From Tigriopus japonicus (taxonomy: Eukaryota > Arthropoda > Copepoda > Harpacticoida > Harpacticidae): a stretch of 64,000 nt of DNA. Positions 36,398 to 46,651 of this stretch are shown one piece after another. The stretch covers positions 96,221 to 160,220 of the forward strand of contig JAAGOF010000234.1 in NCBI GenBank assembly GCA_010645155.1, read 5' to 3'. The position numbers and the translations under genes are program-made. Below the pieces are notes generated by a model. It ran no database searches, was not told the origin of the DNA, and worked only from the letters and a program-made list of their open reading frames with translations. How positions within the stretch are numbered: position 1 is the stretch's first letter; the number at the start of each line of letters is the position of its first letter.

Positions 36398-38010
36398 GTT
36401 CAAATGCCCCAACAACCGATTTTGATAATCCGTGATGATGGTGATGACAGCTTCAAGTCTGAAAATGCAATCAAAAACTGATTGCAATAGAAAATTATCA
36501 ACCTATTGAGGTCTCCTGATTCTAAGAAGAAATTCCACTTGCACCTGACGGCATCTTGTTCACTTTCAGTTGCTTTCTTGTCCTACTGACCTTTGAGAAA
36601 AATGCACCGAAAAGTTGAATCTTTGCAACAGAAGCAACGATATTTTTGCAACTTTGCAAACCGCCAACGTTTGAAAATGCGATTAGTTAATTTTCAACAA
36701 CAACCAGAACGGAATTCCAAATTCCCTATGGTGCTTACTGGTCACGGTCGGTGGAAGACTAACGAATGAAGTGCTCTCTGAATCGCTTCTGTGACGAGAA
36801 CTGTGAGAATGATTAAAATCAGACATCTATGTATGTTTGAGGCTTGGGTGATGGAGTTGGTTGATCTCTTCCACACAGACCTGTAGCCAAACATTCATAG
36901 GTGGTCGGATCGTACTTAAGCGTGTTTCTCTGCCAGACAATGGCCCTTATCCAGATCTGCAAGAACGGATCAAGTTGCAATCCTGATTGTGCGCAATCGG
37001 AAAGACTACTGTAGTATGCACTAGATATTGGATAGTACTTTACTGAAGGTGTGATTTTGGAATTTGGCACGGCCTTAATGGAGCAACAAAAGAAATATCA
37101 GGGTATCTAACGGGCGAGCAAGCCATGACGTCAGAGCTGTTCCAAGTTCCATGCAAGGCTGATGGATGGCCAAAAGGTTGAGAACCGCCACTCACAATAG
37201 CATGTGCTCTTGGTTGACTGAGGGTACCATCGATTACACAGTTTCGGAAATACACATGACTGCGACATCGGAGTGACCTCAGTCAAGGTCTTTGTGTTGG
37301 AGAAAAGGTCGAATCGAACAAGGCCAATACTACGGATGGCAAGGGAAAAAACCCTGGGCTTCTAATAGACCCCGCTCTAGCCAAAATTGATGACGCCACA
37401 GATTAAGAGAGAAGCAAACAATGCCTTTGTGCCATAGAACATTGACGGTTGTTTTCTATTTTGCATGGTTTTGTTTGAACAAAAGCTAGATTTTGCAAAG
37501 GGCAATGTCCTTTGACACATAAATTGCAATCATACATTTTTTCCAATGTAAGCTTTCAAGAATATCAACATTCACGTTGAAACACCTTTACTTTACAGGG
37601 TTAAAAACAACCCTCATAAGTTCAGTAGTATTCTGTACTAGATGGACTGGTTTTCTACCGTAAATACCAAACCCCAGTGATGCCTTAGCTGTTTCAGTCG
37701 AAAAAACGAGTGTGTCGTAAACGACTGAAACCGAATTGTCAAGCCCCTAAACCGACCTATTTACACTTCAGGACCAACCAGTCTCTCGATGACACGCCCC
37801 AATTCCTTGATTTGGCCCGTACTTACCCAAGAACCTCACACACAAAAGGCCATCGCTCTATTTCTTCCTACTTCAACAGTTTTTCTCAGGCAGCCAGTTG
37901 TAGCACCGGAAAGGCGAGCAGCTGCTTTCAGGAAAACGGCGCCAAATTGTGAAATCGACGCGAAAGGCAGAAAAGTCAACTTTGGCGGTTGTTTATTGGA
38001 TTCCTTAGAT
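36398..38010. other. ZIP 5' UTR/promoter region and spacer to C2orf69
   Basis: A minus-strand donor (CCGTGACCA followed by GTAAGC) near 36740 could end a non-coding first ZIP exon that splices to the acceptor at 36459. Open minus-strand frames at 36819-37070 and 37040-37255 have coding-like composition but no family I know; the only intron that would join them is about 40 bp, too short to trust. The motif GGTTGAGAACC near 37170 resembles one end of a hAT element (TGGTTCTCAACC type) without a visible partner. Confidence 0.4.
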
Positions 38011-38844
38011 TTACAGAGGTTGTTCGACAAGAGTGTTTAGGATTTTGAAGTGATTGATAATACTGGGGGGCTCATCTTCGAAGTATTTGGAGCGCACAAA
38101 ATCCAGGCTTGATCTTCCCAGGAATCCGGAAAATCGTTTTTCTTCTTGTTTGATCCAAGGACGAAGGCCGTCATTTACTTGGTACGGGGTCACTCTGACC
38201 TCGACTTTGTAGTTGCGTAGAACCATGTGTTCTAGGAATTCTTTTTGGGTAATCCAGGTCATTTTCCCTCCGGAATGACCTCCGTCCAGCCAGCACCACT
38301 TTTTTACGGATTGGGCGAACATATCAAGCTCGGGTTTAGCCTGAGAAAGTTGAGCCAACTCGAGGAGAAGTTGGTTCAAGACCACGGTTCCTTTGCTGAA
38401 TCCAACCAGGGTCTTGGGGATTTGCTCCAGATGTTGCAGACCCATATTCTGACACTGAAGGGATAAAAGCAGGGATCGCAAATGCTGCCAGGCCTTGGTG
38501 GTTTCCATGGAATGGGATGGGGCGCCAAATTTGTTGGATTCCACAAAGTTATGGTAGCAACTGAACGTGCCCAACTCCAAGACGGATGGTTTGATGATAA
38601 GGATATGGCTACTAGGAGAGGACTTGGACAGGATCTGACTGGTGGCCTCCAAACACCATTCCTCATATTTATGGTTGTCCCTGTGCTTTAGCATGTTTTC
38701 TCGGAAATCTTGAACGTCTCCGCCAAAGTAGATGATCATCTTTGGATCGTTTTCTGGCTCTTTTGGTGGCGTGCACAAAACTTCATTGGCTTTATCTTCA
38801 GCCACTCGTAGTAATGTCTTGGTTTGACTTCTTAAGATATTCAT
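38011..38844 (-). CDS. C2orf69: C2orf69-family protein
   Basis: Single-exon frame of 277 aa from the ATG at 38842-38844 to TAA at 38011-38013. It matches the vertebrate C2orf69 family by several landmarks: YFGGDVQDF (39-47), FSCYHNFVESNKFGAP (94-109), GFSKGTVVLNQLL (148-160), WLDGGHSGG (185-193), VTPYQV (218-223) and a C-terminal PSIINHF. C2orf69 is a mitochondria-associated protein with a predicted alpha/beta-hydrolase-like fold; the Ser in GFSKG is in the nucleophile-elbow position. The protein is shorter than the human one (about 385 aa) and lacks an obvious N-terminal targeting sequence. The frame stays open upstream without another ATG, so a further 5' exon is possible. It is head to head with the BCOR-like gene. 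Confidence 0.88.
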   Translation of the reverse strand: MNILRSQTKTLLRVAEDKANEVLCTPPKEPENDPKMIIYFGGDVQDFRENMLKHRDNHKYEEWCLEATSQILSKSSPSSHILIIKPSVLELGTFSCYHNFVESNKFGAPSHSMETTKAWQHLRSLLLSLQCQNMGLQHLEQIPKTLVGFSKGTVVLNQLLLELAQLSQAKPELDMFAQSVKKWCWLDGGHSGGKMTWITQKEFLEHMVLRNYKVEVRVTPYQVNDGLRPWIKQEEKRFSGFLGRSSLDFVRSKYFEDEPPSIINHFKILNTLVEQPL

Positions 38845-41455
38845 ATTATTATTACTCAAGTTATTGAATTTCAGAAATGGGTTGGGTTGCCCAATCTTTT
38901 GCAGATTGTCAATATTTACAAGAGGTTGCGTTCAATACGATAAGACCTTGTTCATGTTAAAGTCTTCCTACCAGATCTTCGGATTGGACTCCCAAAGTGA
39001 GCAAAAAGCAAAATGACAAATGAAATGTTATTGAGAAAGTTTCCTTTTAGAAGCCATGTCAAAGGAAAAACAAAACCATTTGTTTGTGGTTTTATGCGAT
39101 ATATCCAACGGAATGGTGAAGAAGATTCTCACGAAACTAAATGTAATCAATGATCTTGCTCGGGATTCTGAGTTTCGATTTAAAACGCCCGTCTAATTTA
39201 AGTGTCGCTAAAACGAACAACCACCCACCATTCCTGACAAACCATCTCATTCGAAAAGACAAGCAAATCTTACAAATCTCCCTTCTTGTCTAATTTCAAA
39301 TCAAAATTGGGATTCTTTTCAATCCATGGACCAAGGGACCAAGTACCTACAAAAATGTGTCCCTGTATCCTTTGCTCTCTCGCATTATCAGTACTGAACG
39401 TACATATCATCAATAACAGAATTGACATCTGGATGGTTATAAAGGTGCACCAAATTTTTCACAGGTAGGACCGGGTAGGACCTGGATAACAGGTGGATCC
39501 CCTGGTGAATCCTTTCCTTTTCTGCCTCAAATGGCAATCCTGGGTCGTTCGTGGCTGTGAGGGAGAAATACAAGTACCAGATATCCCAAAGATCCTCGTG
39601 CCTTCCTCATGCCTTCGTTGGCTCTCCCCTCTCCTCCTTGCCGAGTGAAACGAGAGACATACTCCCCTCAATTCTCGCGGACGACGTCGTCCAGGAGCTA
39701 CAGGCCAACCTCTCCCAAGGCAGCGAGACCCTCCCGTGTTTGTCAAGCACAGATCACCCTCGCTCTCTCAACTCTCAACAACATCACTGCCTACTACCAC
39801 GACCCTCAAGCCACTCAACCTCTGGAACAACGGCAACGTGAGCGAGCGAGCGAGCGAGTGAATCGAGGGAGGAGTGTGCCGTTGTCAGCGTTGACGGCCC
39901 ACCCTCGCTTCGTTCGTCTTCCTGTCTCATCCAAAGCACAACTAGGTATGATAGTCGGTTCCCTTGACAAGCAAGCAGTCAAACACGGGTTTAAAACCGA
40001 GTAAGAAGGAAGGGAGGGAGGTTCGGCGGTCTGAGTTTGCATGGGTCGTTCGATCCTCGGGTCGGCTAGCTAGCTTCCTTTCAGCGAGTTCTCGAGTACT
40101 TCTCGAACTGTTCCTGAAATCTGGACGAGTTTTCTGCCTGCGTGGAAATGGCTGCCGGTCGGGATGATGATATAGGGTGACGAAGCGGCCTTCAAGCCCG
40201 ACCAGATGTCCTCGGGGGATGTCTGCGAGGAAAGCCGACATAAAGGCTTTGTTATGATTTCTTTGTTGTGCGTGTTCTTTTTCGGTTATCAACTGACTAA
40301 AACACAGTCCAACGCATCTTCACACTGACCAACCCCTACATCATGCACAACCATTCCCAAGACACTTATGTTCAACTCCAAAAAAATAGTCTCGAACAAC
40401 TCTTATCCCAGGTGACTTTCAACATCCATATCAATATAAATTTGTATGAAAGCCCAATACAAGTCTGAGCTTTCGTTTTCCGGTCACCTAGACAAGTCAG
40501 AAGAGGGGTCGAGAATGACGAGGAGGAGTGAGAACTGAGAACTGAACGAACGAAAAGAACGAAGCAAGTTCCCTAATACTTCGATCTACCACTACGTACA
40601 TAGTCGTCGACGACGGCGACGGCGAACTCCTCTACTCTTCTAGTACTCCATCGATAGAAGAACGACTGTTCGTTCTGCTTCTGCTACTAAAGAACGAGAA
40701 GAAAGAGAAGAGAAGACGAACCAAGTTGGAATTTCGCTTCGAAGAGGAAACACGCACGAATTGAGCTCGCGTCGAAAATGGTGAAAATCCGAGCGAATCC
40801 CTTTTAAAACGGTGAGATATGGGCCTGATCGTGTTCGGGAGCCTTTGGTCTACCAGTTTGGGCGTGATTTAGTGGTTTAGGGATGAGTCCAAGGCCCTGA
40901 AGAACCCAGACGGTCGTCGTAGGTTCCATTTTCAATCATGACAAGAGTGGCCCCGATTTTTTTCCTCTGACGGACTCGCCTTAAAAAGAAAAGAAGAAAT
41001 AATCGGAGAAACATTACCCCCAATATCATCATGGTCGACCTTGTTACCTGGCCAAGATGGAACAGATAGTCTTTTAATCTGACTCACGATGACCTCTCGT
41101 TAGACGATTTCGATTTTCTTTGCAAATCTCCGTTTTGACGCGAGCCTCTGGATTTGCGTTTTTCAGGTCTGTTTCGCCCGAGTTATGGGAACAAGATGCC
41201 ATGGAACCCGAGTGACGATGGAGCAGCTCCATCGGTGGGCGTGACCGAGTTTGGCACCATGATCAAGATGAGATTCTAGACAACGGAGAAGATTAGTGAA
41301 AATACTGTTGCGAAGTGGCTGGCTTGTTTGCGTGTGAGTGAGTGAGTGTGTGTTAGTGTGTGCCTTTGAACATTGACTGGTGGTGAGAGTGATTCTTATT
41401 GAGGGTGTGAGAGTGAGTTAGTGGAATTGAAAGCCTTACAAGTTGACACTTAAAT
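38845..41455. promoter_or_regulatory. Head-to-head intergenic region and BCOR-like 5' UTR
   Basis: Separates divergently transcribed C2orf69 (minus) and the BCOR-like gene (plus), so it probably holds both promoters. It is richer in CpG (CGACGACGGCGACGGCG near 40608) than the flanks, and has a short (GAGC)n microsatellite at 39839-39858 and GTGAGTGAGTG repeats near 41335. A donor ACG/GTGAGA at 40812 and acceptor TTTTTCAG at 41166 outline a probable 5' UTR intron. Open frames between 39388 and 40300 overlap on both strands and are not supported as genes. Confidence 0.5.
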
Positions 41456-44400
41456 ATGGTGGATCGTGGGTCAAGTGATACGTATTCATTCCCGCCACGT
41501 CTTCCTCCGCCTAGCGGGGCTGGACCGGCCCACTCTTGGGTGGGTGGGTCTTATTTGCCCGCGGGCTCATACCCGCCTAATTACACGCCTACTCAAGGCT
41601 ATGCCTCGCCTTATATGAGCCAGTTCTCGGGGTATGGCCCGGTCTCATCTTCGTATTTGACGCAGGTGAGCAATGGCTCGTCTCATGATAAGGTGGGACT
41701 CAACAATGGGGGAGGCAATGGGGCTTACGGGAATGTGAATGTGGCTCATCATGGATATCAGTTTCATGGATTGAATAGTGACATTCGGCCCTTACCCGCC
41801 CATAGCCCGTTACCCGCCCATCTGCGATCCAGTGGGGGCAGTACGGGTAGTAATAGTCCGGGGAGCTCGTCCCCGCTTCCCGCCCATATGCGGAGTAGTC
41901 CCTATCAGCCCACCCAAAACTACCATTTGAATTCAGCTCCGCCTTATCTGCCGCCAACGGCGTTGCCCCCCGGTTACATCCCTCCATCCCATGGGTCATA
42001 TCCCAATCATCCCGGGGGTCATCCCAGCAATGGAGCCGCCACCGATTCCCCTTCCACCAAAGAGCCTATTCTGAAAGTACCTCAAGGCAACCATGTCCCA
42101 AGTGTGACCAATGGGAATGGGAGCGGCGTTCCCAACTACAACATGTCCCATCCGTCGTCATATTATGGAGCACCCCCGGTTTCGCCCTCTCACGCTCCGT
42201 TACCTTCAGCTAACCATGGTGGACTCTACCATGGCAATTCGACCCATAGTTCCGCTATCCCACCTTATGGACACCTGAGCAATATGCAGCCTTCGTCCTT
42301 GTTGTCTCATCTCCCTCCTCCCCATGCCGCCCATCATTCGTCCGACCAGCCCGTGTCCTTGGCTACCCATAGTTCCTCCTCATCGCATCCTCTGTCACAT
42401 TTGTCAAGGGATTCTCCTTCATCCGACCAAATACCCACCACCAACGCTCCATCCTCTGGCGTAGCATCGCACATACCTAACGATCTCAGTAAAAAGAAGA
42501 AGAAAAAAGAGAAGAAGTCCGTGGCGTCGTCTTCTTCGGCCAAAGCGTCGGCCAAAAGCAGCGAAAAACCTCTGAGAAACGGGTTGCCAGAGGGTATTGC
42601 CCCTGGTTCGTTAGACTTGTCCCGCCTCCAACCCGTCGGCCCCCTTCCTCCTCAATCTCCTGCCACCCGAACCATCTTGAATACACCGATGGTTTCTCCC
42701 ACTCATAACAAAGTGTCGACCTCCAATGCGAACACTCCCTCCAAGTCCTCTTCAAACGGGATTTCCAGCAAGGCCTCGTCCTTGCCCCTATCGATTCCTA
42801 ATGTACCTCATCCTTCCCCAAATGGCAAAGGGCTGAAAAATGGGGGTTGGAAAAAGCGAAAGTCCTCCGTTGAGCCGACTGGTTCTGGCAATGCAAAGAA
42901 ACTGAAGAGTGATCAGAACTCTTCATCTTTGAAAAAACGCCCGTCTTTCATGTCCGACGTGGTGAATTGCACCCAAGACGACCCATATAGCTTTGATGAA
43001 GAGGAGAAACGACCAGCACCCTCTTATGGGCCCGTATACAAGTTCAAAAGTGCTTTGCTCTCGCGAGAGAGCCGATCTGGAAGTACGGACTCGAAATCGA
43101 GTAGCTCGAACGGTTTCCAGAACAAACCGAGACTCAGTTTGAAATCTGGGGAGCATTTCTTTCAATCTGTGGTGGATCTCATGTTGGAGGACTTCCAGAC
43201 CAAAACCATCTCCGTGTCCAATAAGCCCAGTTTGGACCATTACCGCTTTCGACTTGCAGCCAAGATGGAGAAGAAAGAGAATCGAGGTCGAAAGAAGAAA
43301 TCCGACCTTGTCAGTGATACCAATGGTAGCGGCACACCTTTGAGCTCACCTCCTCTCAATTCAAACTCCCATGTAGACTCGACGATGAGTGGAGAAACCT
43401 CCCTTGATCTCTCAACCACGCCACTGAAGACACCTGTGTCCTTGAATGGCATTCATCATGAGGACCATGATGCAGAGCGAATAACCTCACCTGAAGTTGA
43501 AACGCCAAAGAAAAAGAAATCTCCGGGAAGGAAGAAGAAGAAAAAATCAGAGGACGACAACAACGACGACGACACGAAGAAGACGATCCCTCTTGTCAAA
43601 GACGAGCAACGGGTTCCCCCGACGTGTGGAACCAGTGATAACGCAAGTAGTACAATTAGCAGCAAAAACGAGTCCACTACCACAACTTCCTCCACTTCGT
43701 CAAGTGCGCCATCTCAGTCCAACGTGAAGAAGGGAAGTCTTTGGGCTTTGCCTATAGTGCCCAAATTGCCTCAAAAATCGACTGATAAATCCACAGCTAG
43801 TGCCATTTTGGCTAAACCGAAGCCCGTGAAAGATGAGAGCGGGGAAGTGGACATTAGTGACATTTGGAGGCAAGCTTTCGGGGCCGGCAAGACTAATAAC
43901 AAAAAGATATCCGCAGGTACGGATACGAATTCGAACGGAGGTACTGTCAAGATCAAATCCGAAACTAGTGATGAGCCCAAAAAGAAGAGTTGCTTAGAGA
44001 CTCCACCTGAGCTGCGACGGAGACCCAAGCCTAATTTTGGGGGATTGATTCATTTTGCTCCGGATTGGCAGAACCGCGTGTACGCTCATCACAACAAGTG
44101 CAGAATACCTGCTCAAATTCGGGAGCGGATGAAAGTTGAACCCAAGATCTTGAACTCCACCCTTCCCAATCCGGGTGGAGTTTTGTCATCGAAGGTGGAA
44201 GTGCCCATAAGTGAAAACCACATTCTGGCAGCAGCTCTAACCAAAGACAACAATGCATCATCTTCTACGGCGACTTCAGATGAATCCGCGCGTCCAAGAA
44301 AAATCGTGGGCGACGACAGTGGCAGACCATTTAGTGTTGTTGACAGAATCATCGAAAAACGAAAGATGCGTATGTCCATCCCAAGGCTCTACAAGATGCC

Positions 44401-46267
44401 GGGACAACGGAAAAGCAAGATGAAGATGGTGTTTGACAAGCTCCCCGAAGAGAGTATAGCTCTTATGCCCACTCCTGGTCTTCCTCTTCTCACCGAGGAT
44501 ACAACAGAAATCCTCATAGGCAGTAATTACGGCAACTTTCGCCGTCAAACCCTTCTTCGGTACTTGGATTCATTGGATGAATCTGGAGAGCTCAAGTCCA
44601 AAGTCTTGGATTGGAAGCCTGAAGTTTTGGAGACGAAAACCCGAAGGCAATACAATCAGTCAAAAGCTGTGACCAACATTCGGGAAATCTTTGGAAGCGA
44701 CTTACCAGTGAAAGCCAAGACTAAAAAAGGTCGCCCTAAGAAAGTCAAAAACGATCCGATGGCCCCTCCTGAAAAGGTGAAGGAGGAGGTTTTAGACGAT
44801 GAACCGGTATCGTCGCCACCTTCGGCACCAGATCTGGATTCTTCAATGTCCGTAACATCTTGTTCTGAAACCGAGAAGACGCCCGTCAAGAAGGCCAAAG
44901 AAGAAGTGACGAGTCCATCTCCCACATCAGAAAAGCCCAAGAAGAAGGGTCCTGGTCGAATGAAGAAGGCTGATAAAGATCTGTTGCTAAAGAAGGAAAA
45001 GAAGGAACCCGATGAGGAGCCTTCACCAGCTGTTGATCTGATTAAAGTGCCAGAAACACCTTCCAAGAAGCCGTCCAACTACACCGAGGATGACTACATT
45101 CCCACTGAAAAAGAAGAACAACTGCAAGACCAACTCCAAACATTTGCACTAGAACTTTTGGACGAGAACCCTTCTTGGAGCTCTAAGACCGTTATTCAAA
45201 ATCTCGTCATTTGGGAACCCATTGATCCAGTGTACCCCGAGAAAAAGATGAAGAAGAAGCCCAAAAAGTACAAGAAAAGGCAATCCGGTTTGGACTTCTC
45301 GTCAGCGTCCAAAAAGAAAGCTGGCAAGAGCCGCGATACTTCAAGGGCGAATTCTCCTGAGCCAAAAGAGTCGAAACCAATCCGTTACAGTTTGGATAAC
45401 GTTATCACCGAGTCCAAAAACTGGGTCATCGACAAAGGGGCTGGCGAAACGATCCTTCACCGTGCTTCGAAAATGGGTTACCCCGATGTGGCAGCCTATG
45501 CGGTGGATATTGTCAAGATGAATCCGAATCTGAAGGACAACGCCGGCATTCCACCGATTCACAAAGCGGCTTTCAAAGGCCACCACGACATAGTACAAAT
45601 TCTTCTCAAGTATGGTGTGGACCCTAACACCAATGTGAAAGGTACTCGCCCTCTACACGAGGCCTTAGAAAGTGGCGATCTGTGGTCAGTGTTCCATCTC
45701 TTGGGCTATGGTTCGGATCCTCTCTTGTACGATTACTCGGGAAATATGCCCATCGATCTCACCGAAGACGACGAGGACATGAAGCAATACCTCACGTCCA
45801 TTCTTGCGGACCTTCATGGGAAAATTGGAGACCGTTGGAACGTGTCTCATGAGCCCTCATTTCATATGCCGGAAGATCTTCTCCAACGTCATTTTCACAG
45901 AGGCCCCGAAAACGATGTCAAGAGCGGATCAGATGATTCGGACTCGGAAGACGACGATCTCATCATGGAGTCTTCCAGCCAGCCTTTACCAGCCTACTTC
46001 CAATTCCCTGATCGAGAGGGTCGCTTCATGTTCTTGTCGGATGTGAAGAGCTCGTCCAAGATTGATTTGAAGAAACAAGAGATCCTGGAGATGTCTTGGG
46101 AAGACTTCATCCGCACTAGTCATTGCTGCCTTTTGGGATACTCGATCCCGAGCTCGATGAAGCAAAACGAGAAATCCGTCGTCAAACTCGTGGCAGTTGA
46201 AGGTTCCATCAAACGGAGTCTGGGAATTGAGTCATCGCCCGTTAAAAGTAAATCCAAGTGCAATTAG
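41456..46267 (+). CDS. BCOR-like corepressor: ankyrin repeats and PUFD domain
   Basis: One 1603-aa coding exon. Residues 1-450 are low-complexity, rich in Ser, Pro, Gly, His and Asn, with a lysine run after NDLSKKKKKK (nuclear localisation-like). Further basic stretches punctuate a disordered middle; more conserved-looking islands are DDPYSFDEEEKRPAPSYGPV (about 505), VDISDIWRQAFGAGK (about 797) and a block around 1030-1085 (LLRYLDSLDESGELKSK). Near 1325-1440 are ankyrin repeats (GETILHRASKMGYPDVAAYA, GIPPIHKAAFKGHHDIVQIL, TRPLHEALESGDL). Residues from about 1510 form a PUFD-type domain (FQFPDREGRFMFLSDV onward). This order is that of BCOR/BCORL1, where the PUFD domain binds PCGF1 in the PRC1.1 Polycomb complex that monoubiquitinates histone H2A. 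A vertebrate BCL6-binding site is not expected and not seen. Confidence 0.9.
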   Translation: MVDRGSSDTYSFPPRLPPPSGAGPAHSWVGGSYLPAGSYPPNYTPTQGYASPYMSQFSGYGPVSSSYLTQVSNGSSHDKVGLNNGGGNGAYGNVNVAHHGYQFHGLNSDIRPLPAHSPLPAHLRSSGGSTGSNSPGSSSPLPAHMRSSPYQPTQNYHLNSAPPYLPPTALPPGYIPPSHGSYPNHPGGHPSNGAATDSPSTKEPILKVPQGNHVPSVTNGNGSGVPNYNMSHPSSYYGAPPVSPSHAPLPSANHGGLYHGNSTHSSAIPPYGHLSNMQPSSLLSHLPPPHAAHHSSDQPVSLATHSSSSSHPLSHLSRDSPSSDQIPTTNAPSSGVASHIPNDLSKKKKKKEKKSVASSSSAKASAKSSEKPLRNGLPEGIAPGSLDLSRLQPVGPLPPQSPATRTILNTPMVSPTHNKVSTSNANTPSKSSSNGISSKASSLPLSIPNVPHPSPNGKGLKNGGWKKRKSSVEPTGSGNAKKLKSDQNSSSLKKRPSFMSDVVNCTQDDPYSFDEEEKRPAPSYGPVYKFKSALLSRESRSGSTDSKSSSSNGFQNKPRLSLKSGEHFFQSVVDLMLEDFQTKTISVSNKPSLDHYRFRLAAKMEKKENRGRKKKSDLVSDTNGSGTPLSSPPLNSNSHVDSTMSGETSLDLSTTPLKTPVSLNGIHHEDHDAERITSPEVETPKKKKSPGRKKKKKSEDDNNDDDTKKTIPLVKDEQRVPPTCGTSDNASSTISSKNESTTTTSSTSSSAPSQSNVKKGSLWALPIVPKLPQKSTDKSTASAILAKPKPVKDESGEVDISDIWRQAFGAGKTNNKKISAGTDTNSNGGTVKIKSETSDEPKKKSCLETPPELRRRPKPNFGGLIHFAPDWQNRVYAHHNKCRIPAQIRERMKVEPKILNSTLPNPGGVLSSKVEVPISENHILAAALTKDNNASSSTATSDESARPRKIVGDDSGRPFSVVDRIIEKRKMRMSIPRLYKMPGQRKSKMKMVFDKLPEESIALMPTPGLPLLTEDTTEILIGSNYGNFRRQTLLRYLDSLDESGELKSKVLDWKPEVLETKTRRQYNQSKAVTNIREIFGSDLPVKAKTKKGRPKKVKNDPMAPPEKVKEEVLDDEPVSSPPSAPDLDSSMSVTSCSETEKTPVKKAKEEVTSPSPTSEKPKKKGPGRMKKADKDLLLKKEKKEPDEEPSPAVDLIKVPETPSKKPSNYTEDDYIPTEKEEQLQDQLQTFALELLDENPSWSSKTVIQNLVIWEPIDPVYPEKKMKKKPKKYKKRQSGLDFSSASKKKAGKSRDTSRANSPEPKESKPIRYSLDNVITESKNWVIDKGAGETILHRASKMGYPDVAAYAVDIVKMNPNLKDNAGIPPIHKAAFKGHHDIVQILLKYGVDPNTNVKGTRPLHEALESGDLWSVFHLLGYGSDPLLYDYSGNMPIDLTEDDEDMKQYLTSILADLHGKIGDRWNVSHEPSFHMPEDLLQRHFHRGPENDVKSGSDDSDSEDDDLIMESSSQPLPAYFQFPDREGRFMFLSDVKSSSKIDLKKQEILEMSWEDFIRTSHCCLLGYSIPSSMKQNEKSVVKLVAVEGSIKRSLGIESSPVKSKSKCN

Positions 46268-46493
46268 GTCCCTCTCCTCCTTGGGCTCTAGAACCAAAAT
46301 CGTTGTTATCACCCCCTTTTCGGACTGACTCGGAAAAGAATATCACCAATTTTACTCCTCACGTTTTTTGTTGTGTTCCTGTCTCGATCATCAAATCCTA
46401 TTATTTAACATATTGACATAAATATAACCAGAAGAATCCTTCGGTTCACTACCGAAGAGAGACACACATGAAATTTACTTGAAAGGCTAAATA

Positions 46494-46499
46494 TTTATT
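46494..46499 (-). promoter_or_regulatory. Polyadenylation signal AATAAA of AK1
   Basis: AATAAA on the minus strand, about 150 bases past the AK1 stop codon (46652-46654). It lies only 227 bases from the stop of the convergent BCOR-like gene, so the two 3' UTRs are close and may overlap. Confidence 0.6.
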
Positions 46500-46651
46500 G
46501 ATCTATGTAGACATAAGTGTTGTTTTTGGACATATATAAAGCACCACGTTTGTATGACTTGCGCTTTGGGATTGCTGCTTCGTGGTGATCGATCTCCTCA
46601 TTTCTGGAACAAAACGGGGACACGCAATCTCTTCCACACAAGCATTTCTCT

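Noticed and set aside
36819..37255. Two overlapping minus-strand open frames with coding-like composition
   Set aside because: No recognised family, and the only joining intron would be about 40 bp. Left as unassigned sequence.
39388..40300. Several overlapping frames between C2orf69 and the BCOR-like gene
   Set aside because: Frames are open on both strands because the region is GC-richer; no similarity or splice structure supports a protein.
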